Positions 1-5,695 of a stretch of 6,817 bases of DNA are shown in pieces. Numbering within the stretch: position 1 is the stretch's first letter; each line of letters starts with the position of its first letter. A program made the position numbers and the translations under genes. Under the pieces are notes generated by a model. That model was not told the origin of the DNA. It worked only from the letters and a program-made list of their open reading frames with translations, and ran no database searches. The stretch is from CBDUZS01 sp965371785. GTDB taxonomy: Bacteria; Fermentibacterota; Fermentibacteria; Fermentibacterales; JCC-6. Where the stretch lies: assembly GCA_965371785.1 (NCBI GenBank), contig CBDUZS010000091.1, positions 1 through 6,817 of the forward strand, written 5' to 3'.

Positions 1-1
1 C

Positions 2-919
2 AGACGAGAGCTTTTCGACCTAGATACTGGAGATAGATATAACCTTGACCAGATACGTCTTACACAGGACTTCGCACTTGTATCAGATAACGGCGAACTG
101 CTTGTTATCCGACAAGAATGCTGGGAATTCAATTTCATACAAGGTATCGCATTCTACAATCCCATCTCTGGAAACATAAAGGAGATCGAATATTTCTTCG
201 GAAATGGGCAATACTACTCCCGGTCAGCAGATGGCAGTCTTACTATTGTAACCGAATCGGCCGACCAGGGTTATCTCAGAGCTTACGATTCTAGATGGCA
301 TCAGGTGTGGAGAATCCCAGCTCAAGGACATTCAGAACCTATTATTACACCAGATGGTGAACTGGTCTATTTAGTTTGGGGTACTGGACTTACAGTGCTA
401 GATGGCGATACGGGAAGAACGATCAGTAAGTTATTCGGAGGTAGAAATACACGCTTACCAGTACTGAGTTCTGGAGGAATGTACTTGGCATCTAGGGTGT
501 TCGAATATCCCGATTCGACCTGCCAGGCCAGTAACTGGTTTATTGTAGCACCAGTTTCGTCATGGCTCGATGATCATCGTGTGATTCAACTTGATCTCGA
601 TCCAGCAAGTTGGGTTGCGCCCTCCCTTGAAGGCGTTAGTGACGCTGGCCAGGTTCTGTTTCGAGTGTATTCAGCTAGGACTTCGGGAAGTCTGCACAAT
701 CGTAAATGGGGCCTGCTGGCCAGTACAGGTGACCTAGTCTGGTTTTCGGAAACATTCATGACCCCTGGTGACCCAGATCCGGAAACTGGATATGATGAGC
801 GAAGCTTCGCTTGGTACAATAAGGATGACCCACATGCAACCAGCTCGGATGGTTCGAGGATCATCTATGGAATCCTGGACCACATTGTGATTGCTGAGAT
901 TACACCTGATTTAGATTGA
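2..919 (+). CDS. Beta-propeller-like protein, 5' partial
   Basis: An open frame runs from the first full codon at position 2 to TGA at 917-919, giving 305 residues with the N-terminus lost off the left edge. A GTG at 305 could be taken as a start, but the frame is open and equally protein-like upstream, so it is internal. At least four repeats of about 35-45 residues can be seen, each with a hydrophobic strand, an Asp-x-x-[Ser/Thr]-Gly turn (LDTG, PISG, DGDTG) and a following S/P-D-G-x-L-x-x-V strand, as in WD40-like or PQQ-like propellers. This suggests a ligand- or protein-binding scaffold, often secreted in this kind of bacterium; no catalytic motif is seen. Whether it is exported cannot be told because the N-terminus is missing. 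It is separated from the ferredoxin cluster by a convergent tRNA gene, so it is probably not part of that operon. Confidence 0.75.
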   Translation, partial: RRELFDLDTGDRYNLDQIRLTQDFALVSDNGELLVIRQECWEFNFIQGIAFYNPISGNIKEIEYFFGNGQYYSRSADGSLTIVTESADQGYLRAYDSRWHQVWRIPAQGHSEPIITPDGELVYLVWGTGLTVLDGDTGRTISKLFGGRNTRLPVLSSGGMYLASRVFEYPDSTCQASNWFIVAPVSSWLDDHRVIQLDLDPASWVAPSLEGVSDAGQVLFRVYSARTSGSLHNRKWGLLASTGDLVWFSETFMTPGDPDPETGYDERSFAWYNKDDPHATSSDGSRIIYGILDHIVIAEITPDLD

Positions 920-949
920 TACCACTGTACATTTAATGAGATTTAAACC

Positions 950-1040
950 TGGCGGAGGGGGTGGGATTCGAACCCACGGACCCCAAGAAGAGATCAACGG
1001 TTTTCGAGACCGTCCCGTTCAACCGCTCCGGCACCCCTCC
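950..1040 (-). tRNA. tRNA-Ser, anticodon CGA
   Basis: Read on the minus strand this 91-nt stretch folds as a class II (long variable arm) tRNA. The acceptor stem is GGAGGGG (1040-1034) with CCCCTCC (960-954), the discriminator is G at 953, and CCA is encoded at 952-950. The anticodon stem ACGGT/ACCGT closes the loop CTCGAAA, with anticodon CGA at 1006-1004, reading UCG. The variable arm forms a 6-bp stem (GATCTC with GGGGTC, including two G-U pairs) around a short loop, and the T arm has GTGGG-TTCGAAT-CCCAC. A G discriminator and long variable arm are serine identity elements. A weak promoter-like pair lies upstream on the minus strand (GATATT at 1060-1055 and TTGCAG at 1083-1078, 17 bp apart). 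Confidence 0.96.
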
Positions 1041-1380
1041 ACCGCAGGGGTTGAAATATCTTCTCGCAGGAGGTTTTCTGCAAGTCCAAGACATACATTG
1101 AACAGCCGTATACCTGAATTTTCATGAACTTAAACCAGTAGACTCTGTTGCAGGATCGCTATCGCAAGGCTTGAAACTAACTGAAAAGTATCGGTCGCGA
1201 TTCATTTATTCATGGAATATTATCATTGACACGGGATACCATGTAAGAGATTGTTGCATCGGTGGTTTCTGGAAACACGGGGGCTCGACGGGAACCATCA
1301 TAGGGATAACGACACTATAAGATTTGAGATAGATCATATGGGGTTCTTCCGAAAACCCACGATGTTCGAGAGGAGATCCG
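1041..1380. other. Intergenic region holding the presumed promoter of the ferredoxin operon
   Basis: No credible gene is seen in these 340 bases; short open frames on either strand lack ribosome sites and family-like sequence. It must hold the tRNA promoter (minus strand) and the promoter of the operon that starts at 1381. Candidate elements on the plus strand are a perfect -35 hexamer TTGACA at 1226-1231, whose 17-bp-spaced partner GATTGT is poor, and a good -10-like TATAAG at 1316-1321 with no clear -35. A modest hairpin (TGGG..TTC with GAA..CCCA around TTCC) occupies 1339-1358, just upstream of the Shine-Dalgarno AGGAG at 1371-1375. None of these is decisive. Confidence 0.5.
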
Positions 1381-2313
1381 ATGCGGAAAAAAGAGTTCCT
1401 GTTGGTTTTAGCTTCAGTGCTGCTTTCGATTACACTTGCATGTTTCAACAGGACTGATCCGTATGGAGCTTCTCCGGGCTTCGACACGTACCTGCTCGTG
1501 GACACGGGATACACTCCTACTGACAGTATTTGGGGAATCGGAGAATACTCCTCATTCAGCTTGCACTGGAATGCGTCGGGCAATGCGGAGTACTACGTGA
1601 TCAAGTACTATCCTGTACTGATTACGGTGGACAACTGGGATGAGATCCTCGTTGGCGATACCGTTCCGGGAGATACCGACTCGGCGTATGTATTCGTTCA
1701 ACCGGACGTTTATGAGAACGTTTGCATCGGCTGCGGCCTGTGTACGGAAGCCTGCCCGAACGATGCGATCTCACTGCAGAGCGATGGCCGAGCTGTCATC
1801 GATCTCTCGAGGTGCACAGCATGTGGAGAGTGCGTCAGGGTCTGTCCGGTCAACGCCATAGAGGATAGTAATTTCGGGATGGGCTATTACTTTGGCGTAA
1901 GAGCCTACTCGGAGGGCGGCATGCCCTCGGAAACCATTGCAGCCAGTTCAATGCCGTACAAGTTGATCTATCACAACAATTATCTCTATTGCGGACACTG
2001 TCCCGGCAACCTGCCCGGGGGTGGAACGCATTCGGGCTGCTACATTATCAACACGAGCATAAATCCTGATGGAACCGGAGCACCTACCGGCCCAGGATGT
2101 CCAGTGGATGCTATATGGCAGGACACCACCGATTACATGATCTACATCGATTACGACAAATGCATCAACTGTGGTACGTGCTTCATCGAGTGCTGGAACT
2201 ACGGAGGCAGGGCAGATCCCGATTACGGATACACCGGGCTCAGGTCCCTCAGGAAGATCGTCGTTCCGGGATGGTTCACACCTGACGTGCCCGCACCACC
2301 TGTACCCAGGTAA
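1381..2313 (+). CDS. Putative lipoprotein with Fn3-like fold and two ferredoxin modules (16 cluster-type Cys)
   Basis: This 310-residue protein starts at ATG 1381 behind AGGAG (1371-1375). Residues 1-20 form a signal peptide (KK, then a hydrophobic core) ending in T-L-A-C, so Cys21 is a likely lipidation site; no twin-arginine motif is seen. Residues 58-110 resemble the early strands of an Fn3-like sandwich (LHW at 61-63, YYVIKYY at 71-77). Residues 115-160 are a bacterial 2[4Fe-4S] ferredoxin: Cys115/118/121/125 and Cys145/148/151/155, both ending CP. The chain then returns to Fn3-like sequence (YYFGVRAYS, 169-177). A second, stretched module follows: Cys204, 207, 220 and 240 (ending CPVDAI) and Cys261/264/267/271. 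Up to four clusters could bind. The function is inferred as electron transfer outside the cytoplasm. It heads the run of ferredoxin genes, 24 bp ahead of the next. The second module may instead bind another metal or a cluster with unusual spacing. Confidence 0.85.
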   Translation: MRKKEFLLVLASVLLSITLACFNRTDPYGASPGFDTYLLVDTGYTPTDSIWGIGEYSSFSLHWNASGNAEYYVIKYYPVLITVDNWDEILVGDTVPGDTDSAYVFVQPDVYENVCIGCGLCTEACPNDAISLQSDGRAVIDLSRCTACGECVRVCPVNAIEDSNFGMGYYFGVRAYSEGGMPSETIAASSMPYKLIYHNNYLYCGHCPGNLPGGGTHSGCYIINTSINPDGTGAPTGPGCPVDAIWQDTTDYMIYIDYDKCINCGTCFIECWNYGGRADPDYGYTGLRSLRKIVVPGWFTPDVPAPPVPR

Positions 2314-2327
2314 TTCTAATTCCGATT

Positions 2328-2334
2328 GGGAGGG
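2328..2334 (+). promoter_or_regulatory. Ribosome binding site fixing the start of the second ferredoxin gene
   Basis: GGGAGGG lies 3-4 bases before ATG 2338. An in-frame TTG at 2326 would overlap this site and would put two glycines ahead of a clean signal peptide, so ATG 2338 is the better start. Confidence 0.65.
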
Positions 2335-2337
2335 ACA

Positions 2338-2829
2338 ATGTTTAGACTGCTATCTGTGTGTATGCTCCTGTTCTCGCTTGCAGCGGCAGACATGGCATTC
2401 ACACCCGGAAGCGCTGAAGGCGTTCTGGAGTGGGATCCTGTCGAAGGAGAGTTCGAGGCTCTCGTCCTGAAGGTTTCCGACACTGAGTACGACGGGGACT
2501 ACCTGGACTGGGGAGCTCTTCTTGCAGACATCGAGAAGGACGAAGAGACGGGAGAATTTCCCACGGCTTTTCAGGTACCTGCAGCTTTCATAGTCAAACC
2601 TGATGACTGTATGGGGTGCCAGCTCTGCATAAGCGCATGCCCTGTCGATGCCATTGTAATGGTAGATGGCAAGGCTGTGATAGATGCTGCAGCGTGTATC
2701 GCCTGTGGGATCTGTGCAGGTGTCTGCCCGGTGGATGCGATATTCGCACCATCTGCTTCATCATATTTCGTTCTCTTTGGCGTTGACGCAGAAGCTGATT
2801 ACACGGTCATCGAGGAAATCGCACCATGA
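2338..2829 (+). CDS. Sec-exported 2[4Fe-4S] ferredoxin inserted in an Fn3-like domain
   Basis: The protein has 163 residues from ATG 2338. Residues 1-17 are a signal peptide with an Ala-Ala-Ala end, probably cut before Asp18; no lipobox Cys is in place. Residues 28-46 (LEWDP, then LVLKVS) look like strands B and C of an Fn3-like sandwich, and residues 78-87 like a further strand. The ferredoxin then begins: Cys91/94/97/101 and Cys120/123/126/130, both last Cys followed by Pro-Val-Asp-Ala-Ile. After it, residues 142-161 (SYFVLFGVDAEADYTVIEEI) read as the closing strands of the sandwich. The layout mirrors the first half of the upstream protein without its second module. The role is inferred as a periplasmic electron carrier, the sandwich serving as a docking or packing domain. 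Its stop overlaps the next start (ATGA at 2826-2829), so the two are likely translationally coupled. Confidence 0.88.
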   Translation: MFRLLSVCMLLFSLAAADMAFTPGSAEGVLEWDPVEGEFEALVLKVSDTEYDGDYLDWGALLADIEKDEETGEFPTAFQVPAAFIVKPDDCMGCQLCISACPVDAIVMVDGKAVIDAAACIACGICAGVCPVDAIFAPSASSYFVLFGVDAEADYTVIEEIAP

Positions 2830-3056
2830 GGACCAGAGGGGTAACGGTTCTCCTGATTCTGCTTATTGCCGCAGTATCAATTGCAGGTGTGAAGTACTGG
2901 GTTCAGAGAAGCAACTGCTCTGGTTGCGGTGACTGCTACACGGTCTGCCCCGTCGACGCAATCGAAATCGTCGATGGAAAATCGGAGATCGATCCGGATG
3001 CCTGCATAGGCTGTGGATTGTGTCAGGGGGTATGCACTTATGATGCGATTCGCTAG
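2826..3056 (+). CDS. Small signal-anchored or secreted 2[4Fe-4S] ferredoxin
   Basis: This 76-residue protein starts at ATG 2826, inside the ATGA overlap with the upstream gene, with GAGGA at 2812-2816 as ribosome site. Residues 6-21 are strongly hydrophobic after an Arg-x-Arg N-terminus. They form either a cleavable signal (SIAG then VKYW) or an uncleaved inner-membrane anchor. It is not a twin-arginine signal. The rest is a minimal clostridial-type ferredoxin: Cys31/34/37/41 (CPVDAI) and Cys60/63/66/70. The usual Pro after the last Cys is Thr (CTYDAI), a mild deviation. The spacer between motifs carries the VDGK..ID pattern shared with the neighbouring ferredoxins. It presumably transfers electrons on the periplasmic side of the membrane. 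It has no extra domain, unlike the two genes before it. Confidence 0.88.
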   Translation: MRTRGVTVLLILLIAAVSIAGVKYWVQRSNCSGCGDCYTVCPVDAIEIVDGKSEIDPDACIGCGLCQGVCTYDAIR

Positions 3057-3282
3057 CCTTTCCGTCGCTATAGCCCTGCTCGTACTCGCAGCTTGCGAGG
3101 GTCCGGCGGAAACAACGCAGCTGGTCGTCGATCCCGATCAATGCATCGCCTGTGGAAAATGCGAGGAAGTCTGCCCGTACGGCGCTATCGAGGTTATCGA
3201 TGGAAACGCAGTCATCGATCCCGTTCTGTGTCACTTCTGTTACAGGTGCGTCGAGATCTGTCCGGAAGGAGCAATATACTGA
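3040..3282 (+). CDS. Lipoprotein 2[4Fe-4S] ferredoxin
   Basis: This 80-residue protein starts at ATG 3040 (or at the adjacent ATG 3043), behind AGGGGG at 3025-3030, overlapping the previous gene by 14-17 bases. A longer frame open from TTG 3013 would spoil the signal peptide and is rejected. The signal peptide ends in a textbook lipobox, Leu-Ala-Ala-Cys, so Cys19 is lipidated and the mature protein is membrane-tethered outside the cytoplasm. The mature part is almost only ferredoxin: Cys35/38/41/45 (CPYGAI) and Cys64/67/70/74 (CPEGAI), with IDGNAVIDP between. His65 and Phe66 sit between the first two Cys of the second motif, a less usual filling. The residue after lipid-Cys is Glu, which gives no inner-membrane retention signal by the E. 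coli Asp+2 rule, so outer-membrane sorting is possible. It is directly followed by the beta-barrel gene (TGATG). Confidence 0.9.
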   Translation: MMRFASLSVAIALLVLAACEGPAETTQLVVDPDQCIACGKCEEVCPYGAIEVIDGNAVIDPVLCHFCYRCVEICPEGAIY

Positions 3283-4490
3283 TGAGATACATTCTCCTTG
3301 CCGTATTGCTTGCTGTTACGGGTTTCTCTCTTGCAGGCACACTGGACAGTTATCTCTCCTTCTCCTACGAGGGGGACAGCCTGGGTTTCGGCAGCGGCAG
3401 GCGCAGAGCGAACCTGGGCTTCAGGTACGATGGAGGTGCATGGAACCTCGAGGTGGATGAATCATTCATCAGCAGCGACAGCGGAGGTATTGTCCCGAGA
3501 TACCTTCGGTGCACGAGTGAAACCGATATAGATTTACGCGTTGTCACAAGCATATTTCTGTTTAATCCTGATTTCAGATACTGTTTTGACCCGGATGAAG
3601 GCGCTGAACAGATCCTTCCCGTTACGGCAGGTGTAGCCCTTCGCAAGGGTTACATGCGCCCGGGAATGGCGCTTGGCATCGATCTGCCCGGTAACCTCTA
3701 CCTCGACGCTCACGGTCATTACTGGAACCGTGATATCGAATCGGATGAAGGCGCCGAAATCGCCTGGACCGAGATCAGGTATGGTGGAGGTCTGACCTGG
3801 GAAACCCCATGGGGTTTCAACCTGTCTACCTCGGGGTTGAAACACAGCACATCAGCAGGCGATATTGCCTACGAACCCGAGTGGACCCGGGTGGATGTAG
3901 CGGTGTCAACTGCTCCAAGGCAGTTTCCCACGATGACTTCTGTTGTTGCCGAAATGAAATACTCGATATTCGATGGCGAGGATTTTCTGAATAACCCTCT
4001 TGCCGACCGAGTAACCGCACGAATCAGAGCGGTTCAGAATATCTCGCCGGAGCTTGCTCTGAACATGACGGTCACAACAGTGTTCGATCTCGAAGAAGGT
4101 CTTACAAGAACGGCAGCCAACAAGGGCGCAGTGAGACTGATCTACCACTTCTTGAAATCCGGAGATGTTCCCTCATCGTTGTCCCTCGGAGGTCAGTACA
4201 CAACCTCTTCCATTGAAACATCCAGACTCGATCTGGCGTTCAGGATCAACGTCTGGAAAGGGCTCTCCGTTCTTCTGAACACAGACCTCTGGGAAGGACC
4301 GACTTCGGTTCCCGGTGCGAGTGCTTCCAGACAAAAAGTCACACTCGGAGCAGGTCTCGAGTACAGGCTCACAAACAGTTTCCTTGTCTGGGCAACCGTC
4401 GAGCAGGAACGTACTGACTTCTCAGAGATAGAGGTATGGGAGCGGATTCGAACCGGTCTCGAATTCTATCCTGGAAGGTTTTCCTTCTAG
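3282..4490 (+). CDS. Outer-membrane beta-barrel protein (porin-like), family not recognised
   Basis: ATG 3282 shares its A with the preceding TGA, and AAGGAG lies at 3266-3271. A frame that opens earlier at 3093 is only the out-of-frame shadow of the ferredoxin gene. The product is 402 residues. Residues 1-19 are a signal peptide ending Leu-Ala-Gly. The mature chain is a long series of short amphipathic strands with alternating hydrophobic residues, aromatic girdles and Gly/Asp/Asn-rich turns, with no long hydrophobic helix. It ends in Phe (RFSF), as the outer-membrane beta signal does. The length would fit a barrel of roughly 14-18 strands. Only two Cys (77 and 101) are seen and no metal-binding motif, so any electron path through it must come from partners. 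Coupling to four exported ferredoxins suggests it is their outer-membrane partner or the channel for their substrate. It could also be an unrelated porin. Confidence 0.8.
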   Translation: MRYILLAVLLAVTGFSLAGTLDSYLSFSYEGDSLGFGSGRRRANLGFRYDGGAWNLEVDESFISSDSGGIVPRYLRCTSETDIDLRVVTSIFLFNPDFRYCFDPDEGAEQILPVTAGVALRKGYMRPGMALGIDLPGNLYLDAHGHYWNRDIESDEGAEIAWTEIRYGGGLTWETPWGFNLSTSGLKHSTSAGDIAYEPEWTRVDVAVSTAPRQFPTMTSVVAEMKYSIFDGEDFLNNPLADRVTARIRAVQNISPELALNMTVTTVFDLEEGLTRTAANKGAVRLIYHFLKSGDVPSSLSLGGQYTTSSIETSRLDLAFRINVWKGLSVLLNTDLWEGPTSVPGASASRQKVTLGAGLEYRLTNSFLVWATVEQERTDFSEIEVWERIRTGLEFYPGRFSF

Positions 4491-4514
4491 ACTGACCGGT
4501 GACAGCTTTGATCA

Positions 4515-4544
4515 ACAGGCGGGGGAGTTCTATTTCCCGCCTGT
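4515..4544 (+). terminator. Terminator-like hairpin after the beta-barrel gene
   Basis: ACAGGCGGG (4515-4523) pairs perfectly with CCCGCCTGT (4536-4544), and the stem can extend by two G-U pairs and one A-U pair to 12 bp around a 6-nt loop. It lies 25 bp past the stop codon. No U tract follows (the next bases are CTCACAG), so it may be a U-less terminator, an mRNA 3'-end stabiliser or a processing site that sets lower expression of the downstream pair of genes. Confidence 0.55.
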
Positions 4545-4568
4545 CTCACAGAATCGAAGGGATGGGGA

Positions 4569-5681
4569 GTGTTTGAGGGATTAGCCGAGGGCCTTGCTCT
4601 CGGACTTGCCACGGGAACCGCCTGCCTTGCAACATGCGGACCCATCTACGGCGCCTATCTGCTCAGTGAGGAACGGACCGGTCGACAATCCTTCTTGATC
4701 ATTCTTCTGCTCAGCGCCGGCAGATTTGTCTCCTATGCAATATTCGGAGCTCTTGTTGGGCTTTTCGGGGGATCGATACCGATCCCGGTACGTGTTCTGA
4801 CCGCAAATGGCGGCTATCTGCTCTTCTCATTCTTCCTCCTTCTGTCGGTGATCAGGATCAGGAAAAGCTGTGGAGGCTGCCAGACATCAAGGTTCCTTAA
4901 CCTGACCAGGAGCCCGTTCCTGCTGGGAGTTCTTACGGGGTTCTCGATATGCCCTGCGTTTCTCATCGCCATGACCGTTGCCTTTGACACCAGTGGTGCT
5001 CTTGCGGGTTCGATGCTCTTCATCGGTTTCTTCTTCGGAACCACGGTATACATTCTTCCTTTCGCTCTCTTCGGTCTGCTTACCAGTAAGAAGTGGATCA
5101 CAACGGCTGCGAGGATACTGGCAGTGGCTGTTGCCGTGTATTTTGCTGTAACTGGAATCAAGGGTCTTGTCCGCTACTACACTGATCCTCAGAGGGGCAT
5201 GCTAGTTGATTCCCACTCGCATACGACCGATTACGTCTTTTCAGCAATCGAGCAGGATACGATCTACGTGCTGTTCTTCGAGGGATCTGAGGGTGATTAC
5301 GGAGACAGCCTTGCACTCGACCTGGCAGGTGACGGGTTCCCGGAACTCAAACTGATCACAACCGATTCTTCCCGGTGGTCCGACGCGATTCTGGAGATTC
5401 CTGAGCTCTCCGGTGTAATAGCGTCGTGGTGGGTTGACGAAAGATCCGGGATCGAGAGGAATCTCTGGCAGGAAGGTGTTGCGGCTGCTCTTGATAGAAG
5501 ACAAATGCGTATATTCGCAGTTGAGTACGAGCCTTACTGTGAGGAGAGGGTGGCAACGGTCAGGAGCTGGATGGACAGGTACAGTTTCAAGTGTGATCCC
5601 GATTCGGGATTCTCATTCCTGATGTTGAACACCATTGATTGCGATCCAATTGATTGTTCCACCTGCCCTGTCACACATTGA
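4569..5681 (+). CDS. CcdA/TauE-SafE-like six-helix membrane protein with a Cys-rich soluble tail
   Basis: The product is 370 residues from GTG 4569, preceded by a purine-rich GAAGGGATGGGGA; no upstream in-frame ATG is seen. About six hydrophobic helices lie near residues 8-31, 42-66, 76-95, 117-139, 143-171 and 178-200. Helix 1 carries Cys19 and Cys23 (CLATCGP) and helix 4 carries Cys128 (ICPAF). One Cys-Pro-type motif in each of helices 1 and 4 is the signature of CcdA/DsbD-type thiol electron carriers, which pass reducing power from cytoplasmic thioredoxin to the periplasm; related proteins are often labelled TauE/SafE sulfite exporters. A CGGC pair (101-104) lies in the loop after helix 3. 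Residues about 206-370 form a soluble domain I do not recognise, ending in Cys358, 363 and 366 (CSTC). It lies 78 bp after the barrel gene and 14 bp before the citrate lyase gene. Sulfite or metal export remains an alternative. Confidence 0.75.
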   Translation: MFEGLAEGLALGLATGTACLATCGPIYGAYLLSEERTGRQSFLIILLLSAGRFVSYAIFGALVGLFGGSIPIPVRVLTANGGYLLFSFFLLLSVIRIRKSCGGCQTSRFLNLTRSPFLLGVLTGFSICPAFLIAMTVAFDTSGALAGSMLFIGFFFGTTVYILPFALFGLLTSKKWITTAARILAVAVAVYFAVTGIKGLVRYYTDPQRGMLVDSHSHTTDYVFSAIEQDTIYVLFFEGSEGDYGDSLALDLAGDGFPELKLITTDSSRWSDAILEIPELSGVIASWWVDERSGIERNLWQEGVAAALDRRQMRIFAVEYEPYCEERVATVRSWMDRYSFKCDPDSGFSFLMLNTIDCDPIDCSTCPVTH

Positions 5682-5695
5682 ACGGAGAGCGATTC

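Noticed and set aside
305..919. GTG at 305 as the true start of the first gene
   Set aside because: The frame is open and has the same propeller repeats all the way to the left edge, so the gene starts outside the window.
950..1040. tRNA-Ser as a possible integration site for an island
   Set aside because: No copy of the tRNA 3' end, no integrase gene and no other mobile-element sign was noticed in the window, and the ferredoxin cluster lies on the 5' side of the tRNA.
936..1127. A plus-strand open frame with a Gly-rich N-terminus reading GGGGGIRTHGP
   Set aside because: This is the well-known false protein made by translating the antisense of a tRNA gene; the stretch is tRNA-Ser on the minus strand.
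1226..1254. A sigma-70 promoter built on TTGACA at 1226-1231
   Set aside because: The -35 is perfect, but the 17-bp-spaced -10 (GATTGT) matches only three of six bases, so I mention it only within the intergenic entry.
1228..1512. A 12-base direct repeat, GACACGGGATAC, at 1228-1239 and 1501-1512
   Set aside because: There are only two copies, one inside a coding region, with no symmetry or flanking mobile-element features; chance or a small relic explains it.
1206..1583. A 125-codon minus-strand open frame over the intergenic region and the start of the first ferredoxin gene
   Set aside because: It has no family-like sequence, and it opposes a plus-strand gene with a good ribosome site, signal peptide and Cys motifs.
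3093..3281. N-terminal extension of the barrel gene upstream of 3282
   Set aside because: Those codons are the out-of-frame reading of the lipoprotein ferredoxin gene (Arg/Ser-rich, no motif), and a clean signal peptide begins at ATG 3282.
3906..4148. Minus-strand open frames inside the beta-barrel gene and elsewhere in the plus-strand genes
   Set aside because: They are shadows of the coding frame, with no ribosome sites, signal peptides or recognisable domains.
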